A stretch of DNA of 32,250 nucleotides from Chloroherpetonaceae bacterium (GCA_025055975.1 JANWWM010000015.1:1-32250), one strand, 5' to 3'. Positions 15,558 through 25,097 are shown, numbered from the stretch's first letter. Numbers and translations are program-made. Notes: generated from the letters alone by a model not told the origin.

Positions 15558-18257
15558 TCACTTCACGAGCAACATCTTCTTCGTCTCGACGAAGCTTCCC
15601 GCTTGCAAGCGATAGAAGTAGATGCCGCTCGACAAGTTGGAAGCGTTGAACGGTTGCGCGTAGCGTCCCGCCGCCTGTTCGCCATTGACGAGCGTCGCCA
15701 CCTCTCTGCCAAGCGCGTCATAAACCTTCAACATCACCTTTGAACGCGCGGGCAGTTCGTAGACAATCGTCGTCGAAGGGTTGAACGGGTTTGGATAGTT
15801 CTGCATCAAGGCGAACTTCGTCGGGAGCGAGACATTCACCTCGATGATCGGGCTGTATTCAAAACGTCCATCGAAGTCCACTTGCTTCAAGCGGTAGTAG
15901 ACTTTGTCGGCGTTGAACGAGCCGCGATCGACGAAGGAATAGGATTGCGCTTCGGTCGTGGTGCCCGCGCCTCTGACGAAGCCAATTTGCGCGAAAGTTT
16001 CGCGGTCAAACGAGCGCTCGACCTCAAAGCCTGCGTTGTTTTGTTCGGAAGCCGTGCGCCACGTAAGGCGAACCTCGCCGTTTTTGAAGACGCCTTCAAA
16101 CGCCGTAAGTTCGACGGGCAGTTGGTTCGAGGCGTCGCTGGCAAGACCAAACTCGTTGGTCAGCCCGAGAACTACGCCCGTCCGAGCCACAACGGGCGCG
16201 GAAACCGTGCCTGAGTTCGTGCCCGCCGAGCCAAGCAAGCCCCACGGCGACGTGTTGTTCGGACGATGCACGACGCGCAAATTGGCGACGTTGCTAATGC
16301 CCCCAAATCCCGTCGGTCCAATCGTGATGGTCGCCGTTCCGCCCGTCAAACCATCGCTTCGATTCAATTCCCAATAGCCGTCGGGCGCAAGATTGACGAG
16401 CGTCAGCGGACCGTCGGTCAAGGGCAGACCTGCGTTTCCAGGGTTGGTGGGCAAAAAGCGCGCCGTGAGCCGTCCGCCCGCAGTGGGCGCCGTCGTGAAG
16501 TTGGCGGCAATCGGTTTTCTTGCCGCGCCATCGCCGACGGGGAAATCACGGTTGCCCGTCGTTGCGCCAATCCAGCGGCTGAAATTGCCGAAGATGCGTC
16601 CTGCTCCCCCGAGCGACAACGACCCTGGGCTTGTGGGACTTGTTCCCAAAATCAACGTGTCGCTACCTGCCATGAAGAGCGTTTGAGAATTGGTGCCAAA
16701 TGTCAGCGTGCCGCGCACTTGCAAATTGCCGCCCGATATGACCAAATCAGAGGTCGTGTTGTAGGTTAAGTTATTGACCGAGCGCGAGGGGGGAATTTCG
16801 TCGCCTGCGAGCATAATCGGCAGCGGAGTCGTTCCCGAAAAAACGACATATGCGACGTTGTAAGTCGCTGAGGGTCCGACAGCAATGCCTCCCGAAAGGC
16901 TTCCCGTGCCGCGTTGAATCGCGCAACTTGTGGTCGTAACGCCATCGTTAACCGTATTGTCAATTGAAAGCAAGCCATTCGTGGTCAGCGTGCCGCTTAC
17001 GAGGTTGAGCGTAGACGAAATGTTAAAGGGAGTGGTTCCAGGAGCGATTGCAACGCCTGCGGGGTTTGCAACCGCCAAAAGCCTCACCACGCCGACGGGC
17101 GTTCCTGTGAAGTTGCCCGTGCCCGAAATCGTCTGCGGCGACAAGCCGTTCATCACGATAGCTGCGCCGCTGCGAGAAGCGTTCATCGTGCCATTGAGCG
17201 CGAGATTGCCCGTCAGGTTGAGCACGCGCCCCGATGCCGCGTTGAAAAGGTTAAGCGTGCCGCCTGCTTGAATGACAAGATCGCCCGTGATTGTGAGCGT
17301 ATTGGCGGAGTTGGCGTCAAAGCCTAGCGTGGAGCCGGGAAAGAGCGCCAATCCCCCGATGTTCACAGGCATGTCAATCGTTATGGTCGCGCCCGATGGA
17401 ATGACGACCTTGTCCCCTGGAAGCGGCACTTGCCCGCCCACCCAAGTGGTCGGCGCAGACCAGTTGCCCGTAACCGCGTTGGCTATGACCGTCGTGGCTT
17501 CATCGACAATGAGGCTATCCACCCAAGCGTCGTGAGCGCCCCACGCATTGACGGCTTCAAGGGCGATGCGCGCGTTGGCGACTTTGTAATCGGCAGGTAT
17601 GGGCACGCCGTTCCAAACCCAGTTGGCTGAACCCGTTGGCGATGCCGTGCCGATGACTTCCCAAGTCGCGCCGTTATTGGACGATGCCAAAATGCGCAAC
17701 GCGAAACTGCCCGTGGGGTAAAAATACTTGAACCGCACGCGCGGTATGATTGAGGCGCTCAAATCAAACGGCGGCGAATAAAGTCGGCGCACATTGCGAC
17801 CCGCCGTTCCGCTTCCTGCCGCGAACCAATCGTTGAACCATAGCGCCGTTGTGCCTACGGGGCTAAACGCGGCGGGCGGTTTCGTGCCGCTTGTTTGCAC
17901 GGTGTCGTTCACATAGAAGTTGTTTGGGCTTGGGCGATTGACGACCCATTCGCCCGTTGAGACGCGCGTGGCGATTTCAAAGTCGCGCGCGCCGTCGCCA
18001 GCGATGCGCGCGGGCGAAGAGGCGGGAGAGGTTCGATGCGTCACGCGCGGCGGCGTAGCGATGGGGCTCGTGATGCCCGTCGTTACGCGCTCTTGCGTCC
18101 ACCCCGCAGGCGCGACAAGCGAATCCGCGGGCGGACCGACATTGACCATCGCATCAAAAAGCTCCTGAAAGTAGGTTTGGGCATGCAAGCGCGATGCGCT
18201 AAGCGAAAGCGTCGCGCCAATTAGCAGCAGCAAAAGGGCAGAAAGTTTGCGCTTCAT
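15558..18257 (-). CDS. Secreted protein with T9SS type A sorting domain
   Basis: An exported protein of 899 residues from ATG 18257. The signal peptide runs [20 protein letters not shown] to LHA, with likely cleavage before QTYFQ. The N-terminal half includes a jellyroll-like module. Near 260-330 is a [12 protein letters not shown]...[15 protein letters not shown] segment, found in many large Bacteroidota surface proteins, followed by a beta-helix-like region rich in NLxLxxGTL. The C-terminus has a fibronectin-like module (VELTAFEG...[15 protein letters not shown]) and a T9SS sorting domain ([16 protein letters not shown] ... [12 protein letters not shown] ... KKMLLVK). It should cross the outer membrane by the type IX system and be anchored or released. 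No catalytic domain is recognisable; it may be structural or adhesive. The frame opens at 18335, but only the ATG gives a signal peptide. Confidence 0.9.
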   Translation of the reverse strand: MKRKLSALLLLLIGATLSLSASRLHAQTYFQELFDAMVNVGPPADSLVAPAGWTQERVTTGITSPIATPPRVTHRTSPASSPARIAGDGARDFEIATRVSTGEWVVNRPSPNNFYVNDTVQTSGTKPPAAFSPVGTTALWFNDWFAAGSGTAGRNVRRLYSPPFDLSASIIPRVRFKYFYPTGSFALRILASSNNGATWEVIGTASPTGSANWVWNGVPIPADYKVANARIALEAVNAWGAHDAWVDSLIVDEATTVIANAVTGNWSAPTTWVGGQVPLPGDKVVIPSGATITIDMPVNIGGLALFPGSTLGFDANSANTLTITGDLVIQAGGTLNLFNAASGRVLNLTGNLALNGTMNASRSGAAIVMNGLSPQTISGTGNFTGTPVGVVRLLAVANPAGVAIAPGTTPFNISSTLNLVSGTLTTNGLLSIDNTVNDGVTTTSCAIQRGTGSLSGGIAVGPSATYNVAYVVFSGTTPLPIMLAGDEIPPSRSVNNLTYNTTSDLVISGGNLQVRGTLTFGTNSQTLFMAGSDTLILGTSPTSPGSLSLGGAGRIFGNFSRWIGATTGNRDFPVGDGAARKPIAANFTTAPTAGGRLTARFLPTNPGNAGLPLTDGPLTLVNLAPDGYWELNRSDGLTGGTATITIGPTGFGGISNVANLRVVHRPNNTSPWGLLGSAGTNSGTVSAPVVARTGVVLGLTNEFGLASDASNQLPVELTAFEGVFKNGEVRLTWRTASEQNNAGFEVERSFDRETFAQIGFVRGAGTTTEAQSYSFVDRGSFNADKVYYRLKQVDFDGRFEYSPIIEVNVSLPTKFALMQNYPNPFNPSTTIVYELPARSKVMLKVYDALGREVATLVNGEQAAGRYAQPFNASNLSSGIYFYRLQAGSFVETKKMLLVK

Positions 18258-18304
18258 ATGTTTTGCGATTTTGGTTAAAAGAGACTTTTGAAAGAACGCT
18301 TGCT

Positions 18305-18335
18305 CGAATATCGCGCGTCGCGCCCGCATCGTCAA
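18305..18335 (-). promoter_or_regulatory. Promoter of the T9SS cargo gene
   Basis: On the minus strand TTG (18335-18333), a 20-bp spacer, then GATATTCG (18312-18305), one base off the TAnnTT(T/C)G pattern. It lies about 48 bp before ATG 18257, which supports that start over the one at 18335. Confidence 0.5.
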
Positions 18336-18419
18336 GCGTAGCCAAGCCCGATTTGATTTGAATCACGGCGGTTGAGCGCAATCAGAAGATATGAGCGAAC
18401 TCAATGCTCGTGATGGCGG

Positions 18420-19316
18420 TCAAAAATGCAAAAAGGAGTGAAGATCAGGCTCGTAGATGAGGCGGAAGAACGTGCTCAATCGCTCGCGTTCCTGATTGAT
18501 GGGAATGCCAACGACGATGCCAATCATCAAATCGTGCGAAATCGCAAGACGCATTTGTGGTCGGATGATCATGTCAAAATCGCCTTTGTCGGAGACGCCT
18601 TTGTTAAGCTCAATCCCAATGAAATTGCGCGTGCCGCTAATCATATAGTGGAAGTTTGAGTTCGCCTCAAACTCCCAACCTTTGAATCCCTTTTTGAAAT
18701 CCTGAAAGAATTTGAAGCCCGAATAAACGAGCGCGTGCCAGTTGTTTCCCCATCGCTTCGCCGCCACGAAGAAAGGGTTGTAAAGATTGCTTCTGAAGAA
18801 AGGCGCGTTTCGAATGACGTTCAAGTCGCTCAACTCCAACTCGTTCAGGTAGCCCAACGCGACGGAGGTTTGGAAACGTTGCGAGACGAAGAAACTCCAC
18901 TGCGCCGCGAATTTGAGCGATTCGATTCGGTTGGAGGGAATCTCGACGTTGCGTTGCCGTTGTCGGTTCATTGTAACGGGAATCTCAATCTCCAAGCCGA
19001 GTCGGTCAATCGGCGCGAATTCATACTCAATGAGCATTCGGTAGGAGTCGTAACTCGTCTTGTCCGTCAAGCCCATTCCGACGTTCCATTCGGCTTCGCC
19101 TTTTCGCGCGCCCAAGTCCCGAATCAAGTCAATGAAGAGCGGCTCGGCGTGGAGCACTTTGTCTGGCTCCTTTCTCTCCTCGACGTGAGCGATGTAGAGC
19201 GAATCGCGCTCTTCTTTGAGTTCTTCGAGGCGAGCTTTGATGGAATCCGCTTCTTGCGCCAAGAGCGTCGCGTTGAGCGAAACGAGAATGCCGAAAAGGG
19301 AAGTCAGACGTTTCAT
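18420..19316 (-). CDS. Outer-membrane beta-barrel protein, HAEPLFIDLIRDLGARKGE family
   Basis: A 298-residue protein with a signal peptide (MKRLTSLFGILVSLNATLLAQ), a short charged helix (KARLEELKEERDSL), and a barrel-like rest with alternating hydrophobic residues, ending in phenylalanine (SFLHF) as expected for BAM insertion. The segment HAEPLFIDLIRDLGARKGEA is a signature of a barrel family widespread in Bacteroidota and Chlorobi, often mislabelled as phosphoribosylformylglycinamidine synthase. Its function is unknown; a passive channel or envelope role is plausible. It lies between the MFS gene and the T9SS cargo on the same strand, with gaps of 77 and 162 bp, so co-transcription is uncertain. 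No clear promoter is visible in front of it. Confidence 0.72.
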   Translation of the reverse strand: MKRLTSLFGILVSLNATLLAQEADSIKARLEELKEERDSLYIAHVEERKEPDKVLHAEPLFIDLIRDLGARKGEAEWNVGMGLTDKTSYDSYRMLIEYEFAPIDRLGLEIEIPVTMNRQRQRNVEIPSNRIESLKFAAQWSFFVSQRFQTSVALGYLNELELSDLNVIRNAPFFRSNLYNPFFVAAKRWGNNWHALVYSGFKFFQDFKKGFKGWEFEANSNFHYMISGTRNFIGIELNKGVSDKGDFDMIIRPQMRLAISHDLMIGIVVGIPINQERERLSTFFRLIYEPDLHSFLHF

Positions 19317-19393
19317 CGGTTCAAAAGTTTGGTTTCAAGGAAGCGCGCGTTTCGGAGAGGCGAGCGTTTTTGGGCGTTCAAAATTCAAAAGCG

Positions 19394-20692
19394 TTAGTTC
19401 GGCTTCAAGCCGAGCGATTTCAGAATGGGCGCGTCGGGGCGAAGTCTCCAAAACACCGAAAGGCTGACGACGCGCAGGACAAACGAGACGAGAAAAATCC
19501 AATGATTGCCCTCTATGACGCTAACGGGCGTTGCGAGCGAAGCGCCTTGAACGAGATCCGCCAGCTGTCCGCCCATCACTCCCGAAACGAAAAACCCGAC
19601 GCCGCTCGAAATGCCAACCCAAGCGAAGTAGTAGGCGCGCCCTTTCGGCTTGCTGTCGGTGAATTGAATGTTCATTGAGGCAAGATCAAAGCCTGTCCAA
19701 GCCACCGCGCTGTTGAGAGCGTCGAGCCAAATCGGAACAAGATTGTCGGGCGTGGCGAAAAGCCACAGCAGAGGGTTTATCGTGATGAGCGCGCCGCAAA
19801 TTTTGAGCGTCGCGCTCGAGCCGAAGCGTTGCGTGAACCTGCCCCAAAAGGGGTTGAGCAGAACGCGCCCGATGGTTACGATGATGTTGAAAAGCGCGAT
19901 TTGCGTGAAAGACATCTTCAAAACGCTAATCATCTGCACCGTGAAGAAAACGAGCGCTACGCCTTGCGAAATCGCCCAAAGCAAGTTGAAAATGATGACG
20001 GGGCGAAAGCGCTCGTCTTGCAACGGCAACCATGCGTCGCGCTGAAAGTTTCGGTCGGGCGAGGGGTGAAAGGGCGGCTCGTATTGCCGCTGAAACAACA
20101 GAATCGTAACGAACCCGCAAAGCGAGGCGACGACGAGCATCGCAAGGTAGCCGTCGGCTTCGCGCCCAAATCCCTTGAACAAATCGAGCGCGTAGCCGAT
20201 GGCGTAGGTCGTCGCCACGTTCACCATCGCCATCAGCGAGAGACGAAAGCCAAAGTATTTGCCGCGCAGTTGGCTCGGAATCAAATCCGTCGCCCACGAC
20301 ATCCAGCCCATTCCGAGCATCGTTTCGAAAATTTTCGCCATGAGCGTAACGCTGGCGAAAACGAGCAGAATCGCCTCGCCATCGTCGCGCCAAATCAACC
20401 CGGCGACGACGACCAAAAGCCACGACAGTCGCGCGCCAATCGCCATCCAAACGCAAAAACGCTTGCGATTGCCGTAACGCTCGACGAGATACGCGCCCAA
20501 GAGTTGAAACACGCGCACCAAAAACGATAGCCCGCCAATGAAAGCGATGACGGCGTTTGAAGCCGAGAGCATCACGGCAAACGCCGTGAGATAGGTCGTG
20601 TCGGTGATGATGATGTAAGGGTTGGCGAAGATGCCTTCCCACGTGCAAACGACGATTCCTTTGCGCCGTTCAGATTGCGGTTTGCGTCCCAA
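19394..20692 (-). CDS. MFS family transporter
   Basis: An inner-membrane transporter of about 430 residues with roughly 12 hydrophobic helices in two halves joined by a hydrophilic loop (PPFHPSPDRNFQRDAW). The motif-A-like loop between helices 2 and 3 reads GAYLVERYGNRKR. The helix after EGIFANPYIIITDTTYLTAF is the first. It resembles an uncharacterised MFS subgroup, so the substrate is unknown. No in-frame ATG exists before the first helix. The frame runs up to a TTG at 20902, but residues before LGRKPQSERR look non-homologous, so TTG 20692 is proposed with low confidence; TTG 20758 is possible. Divergent from pyrF. Confidence 0.75.
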   Translation of the reverse strand: MGRKPQSERRKGIVVCTWEGIFANPYIIITDTTYLTAFAVMLSASNAVIAFIGGLSFLVRVFQLLGAYLVERYGNRKRFCVWMAIGARLSWLLVVVAGLIWRDDGEAILLVFASVTLMAKIFETMLGMGWMSWATDLIPSQLRGKYFGFRLSLMAMVNVATTYAIGYALDLFKGFGREADGYLAMLVVASLCGFVTILLFQRQYEPPFHPSPDRNFQRDAWLPLQDERFRPVIIFNLLWAISQGVALVFFTVQMISVLKMSFTQIALFNIIVTIGRVLLNPFWGRFTQRFGSSATLKICGALITINPLLWLFATPDNLVPIWLDALNSAVAWTGFDLASMNIQFTDSKPKGRAYYFAWVGISSGVGFFVSGVMGGQLADLVQGASLATPVSVIEGNHWIFLVSFVLRVVSLSVFWRLRPDAPILKSLGLKPN

Positions 20693-20880
20693 GCGTTGAA
20701 TGTTTTGCCAATGATTCGTTGCGGAACGGCAAGATGAGCAATTCGCGGAAATTTGCAAGGCATGGCGACATCGCGTCTGGAAGGCGAATCCGCTTGCGAC
20801 GCGCGGATTGCGCGCCGCGCTCGGAAGGGCAACGATTCGCAATTGGCGACGACTGGCGTCTTTTCGCTTTTTGAAGAAGT

Positions 20881-20913
20881 CCGCGAAAACGTTATTCTCC
20901 AAACCTTTCGCGG
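20881..20913. other. 8-bp inverted repeat upstream of pyrF
   Basis: CCGCGAAA (20881-20888) and TTTCGCGG (20906-20913) are perfect complements 17 bp apart, 33 bp before pyrF and in the gap to the divergent MFS gene. It could be an operator or a hairpin; it is short enough to be chance. Confidence 0.25.
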
Positions 20914-20945
20914 TTTTAATTTGGCGGACGCGCCTCGTTCAATGT

Positions 20946-21779
20946 ATGATTAAAAAGCGAATCAACGCTCTGATTGAACAAAAAAAATCGCTGCTTTGCG
21001 TCGGCATCGACCCCGACGCGCGCAAGATTCCGACGTTCTTTCTGCGAATGCAAGATCCCGTTCTGGAATTCGCGCGTTCCGTCGTCAATGCCACGTCCGA
21101 CTTTGCCATCGCCTACAAACCGAATTTCGCCTTCTTCGAATCCTTCGGACTAAAAGGCTTGCATGCGCTCGAGGCGCTGATGCGCCAATTGCCCAACGGC
21201 GTGATAACCATCGCCGACGCGAAACGCGCCGACATCGGCAACACGTCGCGCCTTTACGCGAGCGCGTTTTTTGAAACGTGGGGATTCGATGCCGCCACCG
21301 TTCCGCCTTATATGGGCTACGACTCGATTGAACCTTTCCTTTCCTACAAGGAAAAACTCACCTTGATTCTCTGCTTGACGTCAAACGGCGGCTCGCAAGA
21401 TTTCCAAGAAAAGCGAATGCAAGACGGCAAGCCGCTCTACGAAGCCGTTTTGGAAAAGGCGTTGGAGTGGAATCAATTCGACAACGTGGGTTTGGTCGTG
21501 GGAGCCAATCGCGCCGAAGAATTGAAACGATTGAGAGCCAAAGCTCCAACGCTGTTTTTTTTGATTCCGGGCGTGGGCGCGCAAGGCGGCTCGCTTGAAG
21601 AGTCCGCGCGCTACGGTTCGGACGCGCGTCACCAGTCCGCCATCATCAACATTGGGCGCGCCATCATCTATCCAGATGGCGAGTTCGGTTCCGTTGGCGA
21701 ATTTGAAAAAGCCGTCGCCAGGAAAGCCGAAGAATACGTCTTGGCGATGCGCTCGGCGTTGGAACGCTTGGAAGCGTAA
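20946..21779 (+). CDS. pyrF: Orotidine 5'-phosphate decarboxylase, type 2
   Basis: Decarboxylates orotidine monophosphate to UMP, the last step of pyrimidine synthesis. From ATG 20946 the product is 277 residues, the length of the longer type 2 subfamily. The catalytic tetrad region reads IADAKRADIGNTS, giving Asp91, Lys93 and Asp96. CVGIDPD at the N-terminus and LIPGVGAQGG and NIGRAIIYP near the C-terminus are the conserved substrate and phosphate loops of the TIM barrel. The frame is open upstream to 20808, but that part includes the inverted repeat and has no family similarity. No Shine-Dalgarno is seen. The tRNA-Leu promoter begins a few bases after the stop. Confidence 0.95.
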   Translation: MIKKRINALIEQKKSLLCVGIDPDARKIPTFFLRMQDPVLEFARSVVNATSDFAIAYKPNFAFFESFGLKGLHALEALMRQLPNGVITIADAKRADIGNTSRLYASAFFETWGFDAATVPPYMGYDSIEPFLSYKEKLTLILCLTSNGGSQDFQEKRMQDGKPLYEAVLEKALEWNQFDNVGLVVGANRAEELKRLRAKAPTLFFLIPGVGAQGGSLEESARYGSDARHQSAIINIGRAIIYPDGEFGSVGEFEKAVARKAEEYVLAMRSALERLEA

Positions 21780-21786
21780 CGAGGAC

Positions 21787-21818
21787 TTGCGCGTTTTTTC
21801 GGAGAAACCGTATATTCG
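21787..21818 (+). promoter_or_regulatory. Promoter of the tRNA-Leu pair
   Basis: TTG (21787-21789), a 21-bp spacer, then TATATTCG (21811-21818) followed by CGCTCC, matching the other promoters here. Confidence 0.6.
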
Positions 21819-21845
21819 CGCTCCGTTTTTTGAAGCGACTTTTGC

Positions 21846-21927
21846 GCGAGAGTGGCGAAACTGGCAGACGCGCGGGTCTTAGAAGCCCGTGCCGAAAGGC
21901 GTGTGGGTTCAAGTCCCTCCTCTCGCA
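21846..21927 (+). tRNA. tRNA-Leu (anticodon TAG)
   Basis: Class II cloverleaf: acceptor GCGAGAG/CTCTCGC, anticodon stem CGGGT/GCCCG with loop CTTAGAA, long variable arm (GCCGAAAGGC), T-loop GTTCAAGTC and discriminator A. Decodes CUN leucine codons. CCA is not encoded. Confidence 0.95.
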
Positions 21928-21958
21928 CACCGTTTCGCGCGCAAGTCAAAAAGTCCCT

Positions 21959-22043
21959 GCCGAAGTGGCGGAATTGGCAGACGCGCTGGACTCAAAATCC
22001 AGTGTCCCATAAAGACGTGTCGGTTCGAGTCCGACCTTCGGCA
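21959..22043 (+). tRNA. tRNA-Leu (anticodon CAA)
   Basis: Class II cloverleaf: acceptor GCCGAAG/CTTCGGC, anticodon stem CTGGA/TCCAG with loop CTCAAAA, long variable arm (GTCCCATAAAGAC), and discriminator A. Decodes UUG. It lies 31 bp after the first tRNA-Leu, probably in one transcript. Confidence 0.95.
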
Positions 22044-22070
22044 CGCATCGCGGAGCGGTCGCCAAATTTT

Positions 22071-23081
22071 TTAGCGTTCCGCCAATTTCATCAAGGCTTG
22101 CCGTGCCGCCAACTTGCGAGCCGCCTCGAGGATTTCCTTCGCCATCAACGCCGCGAACTCTTCCGAATCATTGACGCAAGGAATGTAGATGGCTTGCTTG
22201 AAGCCCGCCTTTTTGAGCGTCGCTTGGGCGTTGCCGTGCGTTTCGCTGTTGTCGGCGAAGTAGCCTGCGGCGAAAAGATAAGCGCGCTCAATGCCCGCTC
22301 GTTTGAACGAGGCGATGGTCTGCGCGAGCGTTGGCTCCGTCCACTTGCCGCCAACTTGGTGGTTGAGATACGCAGGCTCGATGCGCTCGAAACGATTGCG
22401 AGCGTCGCGTTCAAGCGTCGCGCGGAGGAGCGAAAAGAGCGCCAGATTTTCCGCGTAACCGTTATGAAACTGCACGGGCGCCCCCTTGGAATCGGAAAGC
22501 ACCGTGCCGTGAAGCGCGACGATAAGCCCGCCGTTCTCCCCGCCGTCTTGAACATGGGCGAAAACATGGTCGGCGTAGAGGTTCATCAACGCTTGATTTT
22601 TGTAAAGCCCCGTAACGACGCGCAATTTGCCATAAGCCTTGTCGCCAAATTCCCGCAACGCGAAACGGCACATCGCGCCGCAACTGAACGCCGATTCCAT
22701 CGGGTTCATCACCAGCGCGACGACGCCGTCGCGATCTTTGAGCGAACGCAGAACGTCGTGAGCGTAGGGGGGCGTGGTCTCGTAGGCGTTGAAGACCTCA
22801 AACTCGAACTCCGTCGAGTTCAGGCGTTGAAGTTTTTCGGCGATGCGCTTGGTTTGCGCCGCGCTGATGCGGTTCATTGGGGAAACATAGCCCGACGCTT
22901 TGGATTTGCGCGCCTGAACGACCGCGCCGACGATCGGAATCAAAACGCGAGCGACTCTGGAAATCGGCATAATCTCGGACACATGCGCGAAAATGACCTT
23001 CATATTTTCGTAATACGCCCTTACGCTCGGCGTATCGACTTCGCCGTGAGACGCGACGACAACGGCTATGCGCGATTTCAT
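22071..23081 (-). CDS. Ferrochelatase-like protein
   Basis: A 336-residue protein related to HemH ferrochelatases, which insert ferrous iron into porphyrins. The C-terminal half has the two catalytic landmarks: His191 in LIVALHGTVL (compare SAHGxP), and Glu280 in YFADNSETHGNA (compare FxxDxxETxxE). The N-terminal part (ASHGEVDTPSVRAYYENM) fits the chelatase fold. It departs from the canonical family: the proline after HG is missing and the N-terminal LxNLG motif is weak. It could be a protoporphyrin ferrochelatase, a coproporphyrin ferrochelatase or another chelatase. The gene stands alone between tRNA genes, with no haem genes nearby. Confidence 0.75.
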   Translation of the reverse strand: MKSRIAVVVASHGEVDTPSVRAYYENMKVIFAHVSEIMPISRVARVLIPIVGAVVQARKSKASGYVSPMNRISAAQTKRIAEKLQRLNSTEFEFEVFNAYETTPPYAHDVLRSLKDRDGVVALVMNPMESAFSCGAMCRFALREFGDKAYGKLRVVTGLYKNQALMNLYADHVFAHVQDGGENGGLIVALHGTVLSDSKGAPVQFHNGYAENLALFSLLRATLERDARNRFERIEPAYLNHQVGGKWTEPTLAQTIASFKRAGIERAYLFAAGYFADNSETHGNAQATLKKAGFKQAIYIPCVNDSEEFAALMAKEILEAARKLAARQALMKLAER

Positions 23082-23195
23082 CGTTGGAAAAAGGTTCGTT
23101 TAGGCGAAGTTACGCAAAAAGCGCAGGCAATCCGCTCGCCAAAATCGACGCGCGAAGCGCGCTCATCAAGGCAGGCGCAAGTCTCCATTTCGCTC

Positions 23196-23225
23196 TTGAC
23201 AAATTTCCAAAAAGCGTTATCTTTG
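23196..23225 (+). promoter_or_regulatory. Promoter of tRNA-Gly
   Basis: TTGACA at 23196 and TATCTTTG at 23218-23225, with 19 bp between TTG and the -7 box: a perfect consensus. The tRNA starts 22 bp downstream. Confidence 0.8.
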
Positions 23226-23246
23226 CGGTTGCCTTTTCGGCAAAAT

Positions 23247-23319
23247 GCGAGAGTAGCTCAGCTGGTAGAGCATCACCTTGCCAAGGTGAGGGTCGCGAGT
23301 TCGAACCTCGTCTCTCGCT
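23247..23319 (+). tRNA. tRNA-Gly (anticodon GCC)
   Basis: Cloverleaf with acceptor GCGAGAG/CTCTCGC, anticodon stem TCACC/GGTGA with loop TTGCCAA, T-loop GTTCGAACC and the U discriminator typical of bacterial tRNA-Gly. CCA is not encoded. Confidence 0.96.
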
Positions 23320-23330
23320 CGCATAGAAGA

Positions 23331-23360
23331 GAGCCTCACGACGTTGAGGCTCATTTTTTT
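23331..23360 (+). terminator. Intrinsic terminator after tRNA-Gly
   Basis: GAGCCTCA (23331-23338) pairs with TGAGGCTC (23345-23352), followed by seven T. The following tRNA-Ser would need its own promoter, which I do not see clearly. Confidence 0.85.
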
Positions 23361-23386
23361 GCGTGAGCAATCGGGTTCAACCCAGT

Positions 23387-23473
23387 GGAGAGGTGCGAGA
23401 GTGGTTGAATCGGTCGGTCTCGAAAACCGATATAGTCGCAAGGCTATCGAGGGTTCGAATCCCTCCCTCTCCG
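23387..23473 (+). tRNA. tRNA-Ser (anticodon CGA)
   Basis: Class II cloverleaf: acceptor GGAGAGG/CCTCTCC, anticodon stem TCGGT/ACCGA with loop CTCGAAA, long variable arm (TATAGTCGCAAGGCTATC), discriminator G. Decodes UCG. CCA is not encoded. Confidence 0.96.
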
Positions 23474-23572
23474 CGTTGCTTTCGTAATGTTCCTCAAACT
23501 CTGCCGAAATTCCTCTGAAACCCAAATCCCACTTTCCCTTTCTCGCGCTCTGTCTCAAAATCCTTGCGAGAC

Positions 23573-23618
23573 GCAAAACAAAAGGCGCGACGACGGAATC
23601 GCTCCCAATCGTCGCGCC
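23573..23618 (-). terminator. Intrinsic terminator after the porin-like gene
   Basis: GGCGCGACGA (23584-23593) pairs perfectly with TCGTCGCGCC (23609-23618). On the minus strand the stem is followed by TTTTGTTTTG. Confidence 0.82.
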
Positions 23619-23642
23619 CCTCCTTGTCTATGCGGGACGAAA

Positions 23643-25097
23643 TCAGAAATAAACCATCGCTTGAAAGATCAGCTCGCCTTTGCTGCCGCCATCGGGATCC
23701 AACTTCCAATTGCCTGCGCCATCGGTTCCGCGATAAACGGGGCGTTGTCGCCACATCGCGCTGTATTTGGCGTGATGTCCTTCAATGAAGTAGTTTGCGC
23801 CAAGCTCCCACACAATGCCTTTGTCCGCCAAGCGATCGAAGCCAAGATAGTTGATTGAGGCAAAAGGTTGCAATCTGCCCCCGTAATTAAACCACGATTT
23901 CGGGAGCAAATAGCCCGCTTCGGTTCGGAATATGATGCCCGTACCGAGATGTGGATACGCCGCGCCCGCGCCATTGAGGGAGTGTTGGGCGGGAGGCACT
24001 CTTGGATTGGGAGCGGCAGTGGGCATAATGGCGATGTTGCGAATGTAGTTCGGACCGAAATCGTATTTGTAAAGCACGGAGTAAACCGTCAAGGCGCTTT
24101 TGTTGTCGCCTTCGCCAAAGGGCAAATCGAGAAATGCGTCGAAGCCCAGCAAGAGTTGGTCATAGGTTTTGATGGAGTCGCGCCTGACCGTTCCCGACGC
24201 ATTGGTCGTGGTGGCGCTGCCTTTCGGGTGGTAATAGAAACCAAAGCCAAGGTTGAAAACGCGCTTCGTGCCGACGTAAGTGCCAACTTCAAATGGAAGC
24301 ACGTCGGGTTCTTTGTCCAAAAATTGCCACGTCAGATACGCGCCGTAGGAGAAGGTGTTGTTAAAGGGGTTGTAGTTGGCTTGAACGCTCGTGAGCGGCG
24401 TTGCCGCGCCCGTGCCATCGAATTGCGCCCCGCCAAGCGACGTGCCCACGCCTGGCTTGAAGGGCTTGTTGATGTGCGCGCGGTAGTCCAGAAGACCAAA
24501 CGGTCCCTCGAAAATTTGCCCTTTGATATAAACGCCGTATTGGCGAGCGAATTGATCCGAGGCTTCGATGAGAGGCCAGTTGTAGATGGGCGCGTCGAGC
24601 GCGAGGAAGTTGAGCGTGCTCGCGTTGGCTTCGCGCGAAATGCCCCACCAGTAGTGCAAGCCGAAGCCGAGATAAAGGGCTTTGTCAATGATTTTTTGTT
24701 CATACCACATGTCGTGAATGAACAGTTGCGGTTTCTTGCCAATGCCCGTTATCTCGCCAGGCGCGCCGCCGCCGACGAAGGTTTGATTGTTGATGCCAAT
24801 GTGGAACATAAAGAGCGAACCTTTGCCAAACGAACCGTAGGCGAGGAAACGACCGCGCCGCATTCCGATGTCGCTCGCCGTTGTCGTCGGATTCGCATTG
24901 ACCGTGGAGGCAGGATTCATTTGTTGATAGCGCGCCCAAATCTGCACCCAAGTGATGAAGCGAATGTAGTGCGATTTGTCTTCGTTGAGATTGATGCGCG
25001 CGCCGCCGCCGTATTTTTCCATTCCTTGCCCAAAGAGGCTAACGCTGAGGGAGCAAACGGCGATTAGCAGCCCAGAGGCATGTCGCAGGGTTCTCAT
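23643..25097 (-). CDS. Porin-like outer-membrane beta-barrel protein
   Basis: A 484-residue exported protein. The signal peptide (LLIAVCSLSVSLFGQ) is followed by GGGARINLNEDKSHYIRFITWVQIWARY, a start typical of Bacteroidota porin-like barrels, and the chain ends in phenylalanine (IFQAMVYF). Alternating aromatic/hydrophobic strands and variable loops rich in Asn, Gly, Thr and Pro fill the rest. There is no plug domain and no TonB box, so it is more likely a general or phosphate/organic-anion porin-like channel than a TonB receptor. Translation start is supported by a strong ribosome site (AAGGGAGGG) just before ATG 25097. It lies downstream of the symporter operon on the same strand, after a terminator-like hairpin, so it may supply its substrate across the outer membrane, which is inference. 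Confidence 0.72.
   Translation of the reverse strand: MRTLRHASGLLIAVCSLSVSLFGQGMEKYGGGARINLNEDKSHYIRFITWVQIWARYQQMNPASTVNANPTTTASDIGMRRGRFLAYGSFGKGSLFMFHIGINNQTFVGGGAPGEITGIGKKPQLFIHDMWYEQKIIDKALYLGFGLHYWWGISREANASTLNFLALDAPIYNWPLIEASDQFARQYGVYIKGQIFEGPFGLLDYRAHINKPFKPGVGTSLGGAQFDGTGAATPLTSVQANYNPFNNTFSYGAYLTWQFLDKEPDVLPFEVGTYVGTKRVFNLGFGFYYHPKGSATTTNASGTVRRDSIKTYDQLLLGFDAFLDLPFGEGDNKSALTVYSVLYKYDFGPNYIRNIAIMPTAAPNPRVPPAQHSLNGAGAAYPHLGTGIIFRTEAGYLLPKSWFNYGGRLQPFASINYLGFDRLADKGIVWELGANYFIEGHHAKYSAMWRQRPVYRGTDGAGNWKLDPDGGSKGELIFQAMVYF

Noticed and set aside
21852-23366. A 504-residue forward frame running through tRNA-Leu genes and the ferrochelatase gene
   Set aside because: It translates two tRNAs and the reverse of a real gene; not coding.
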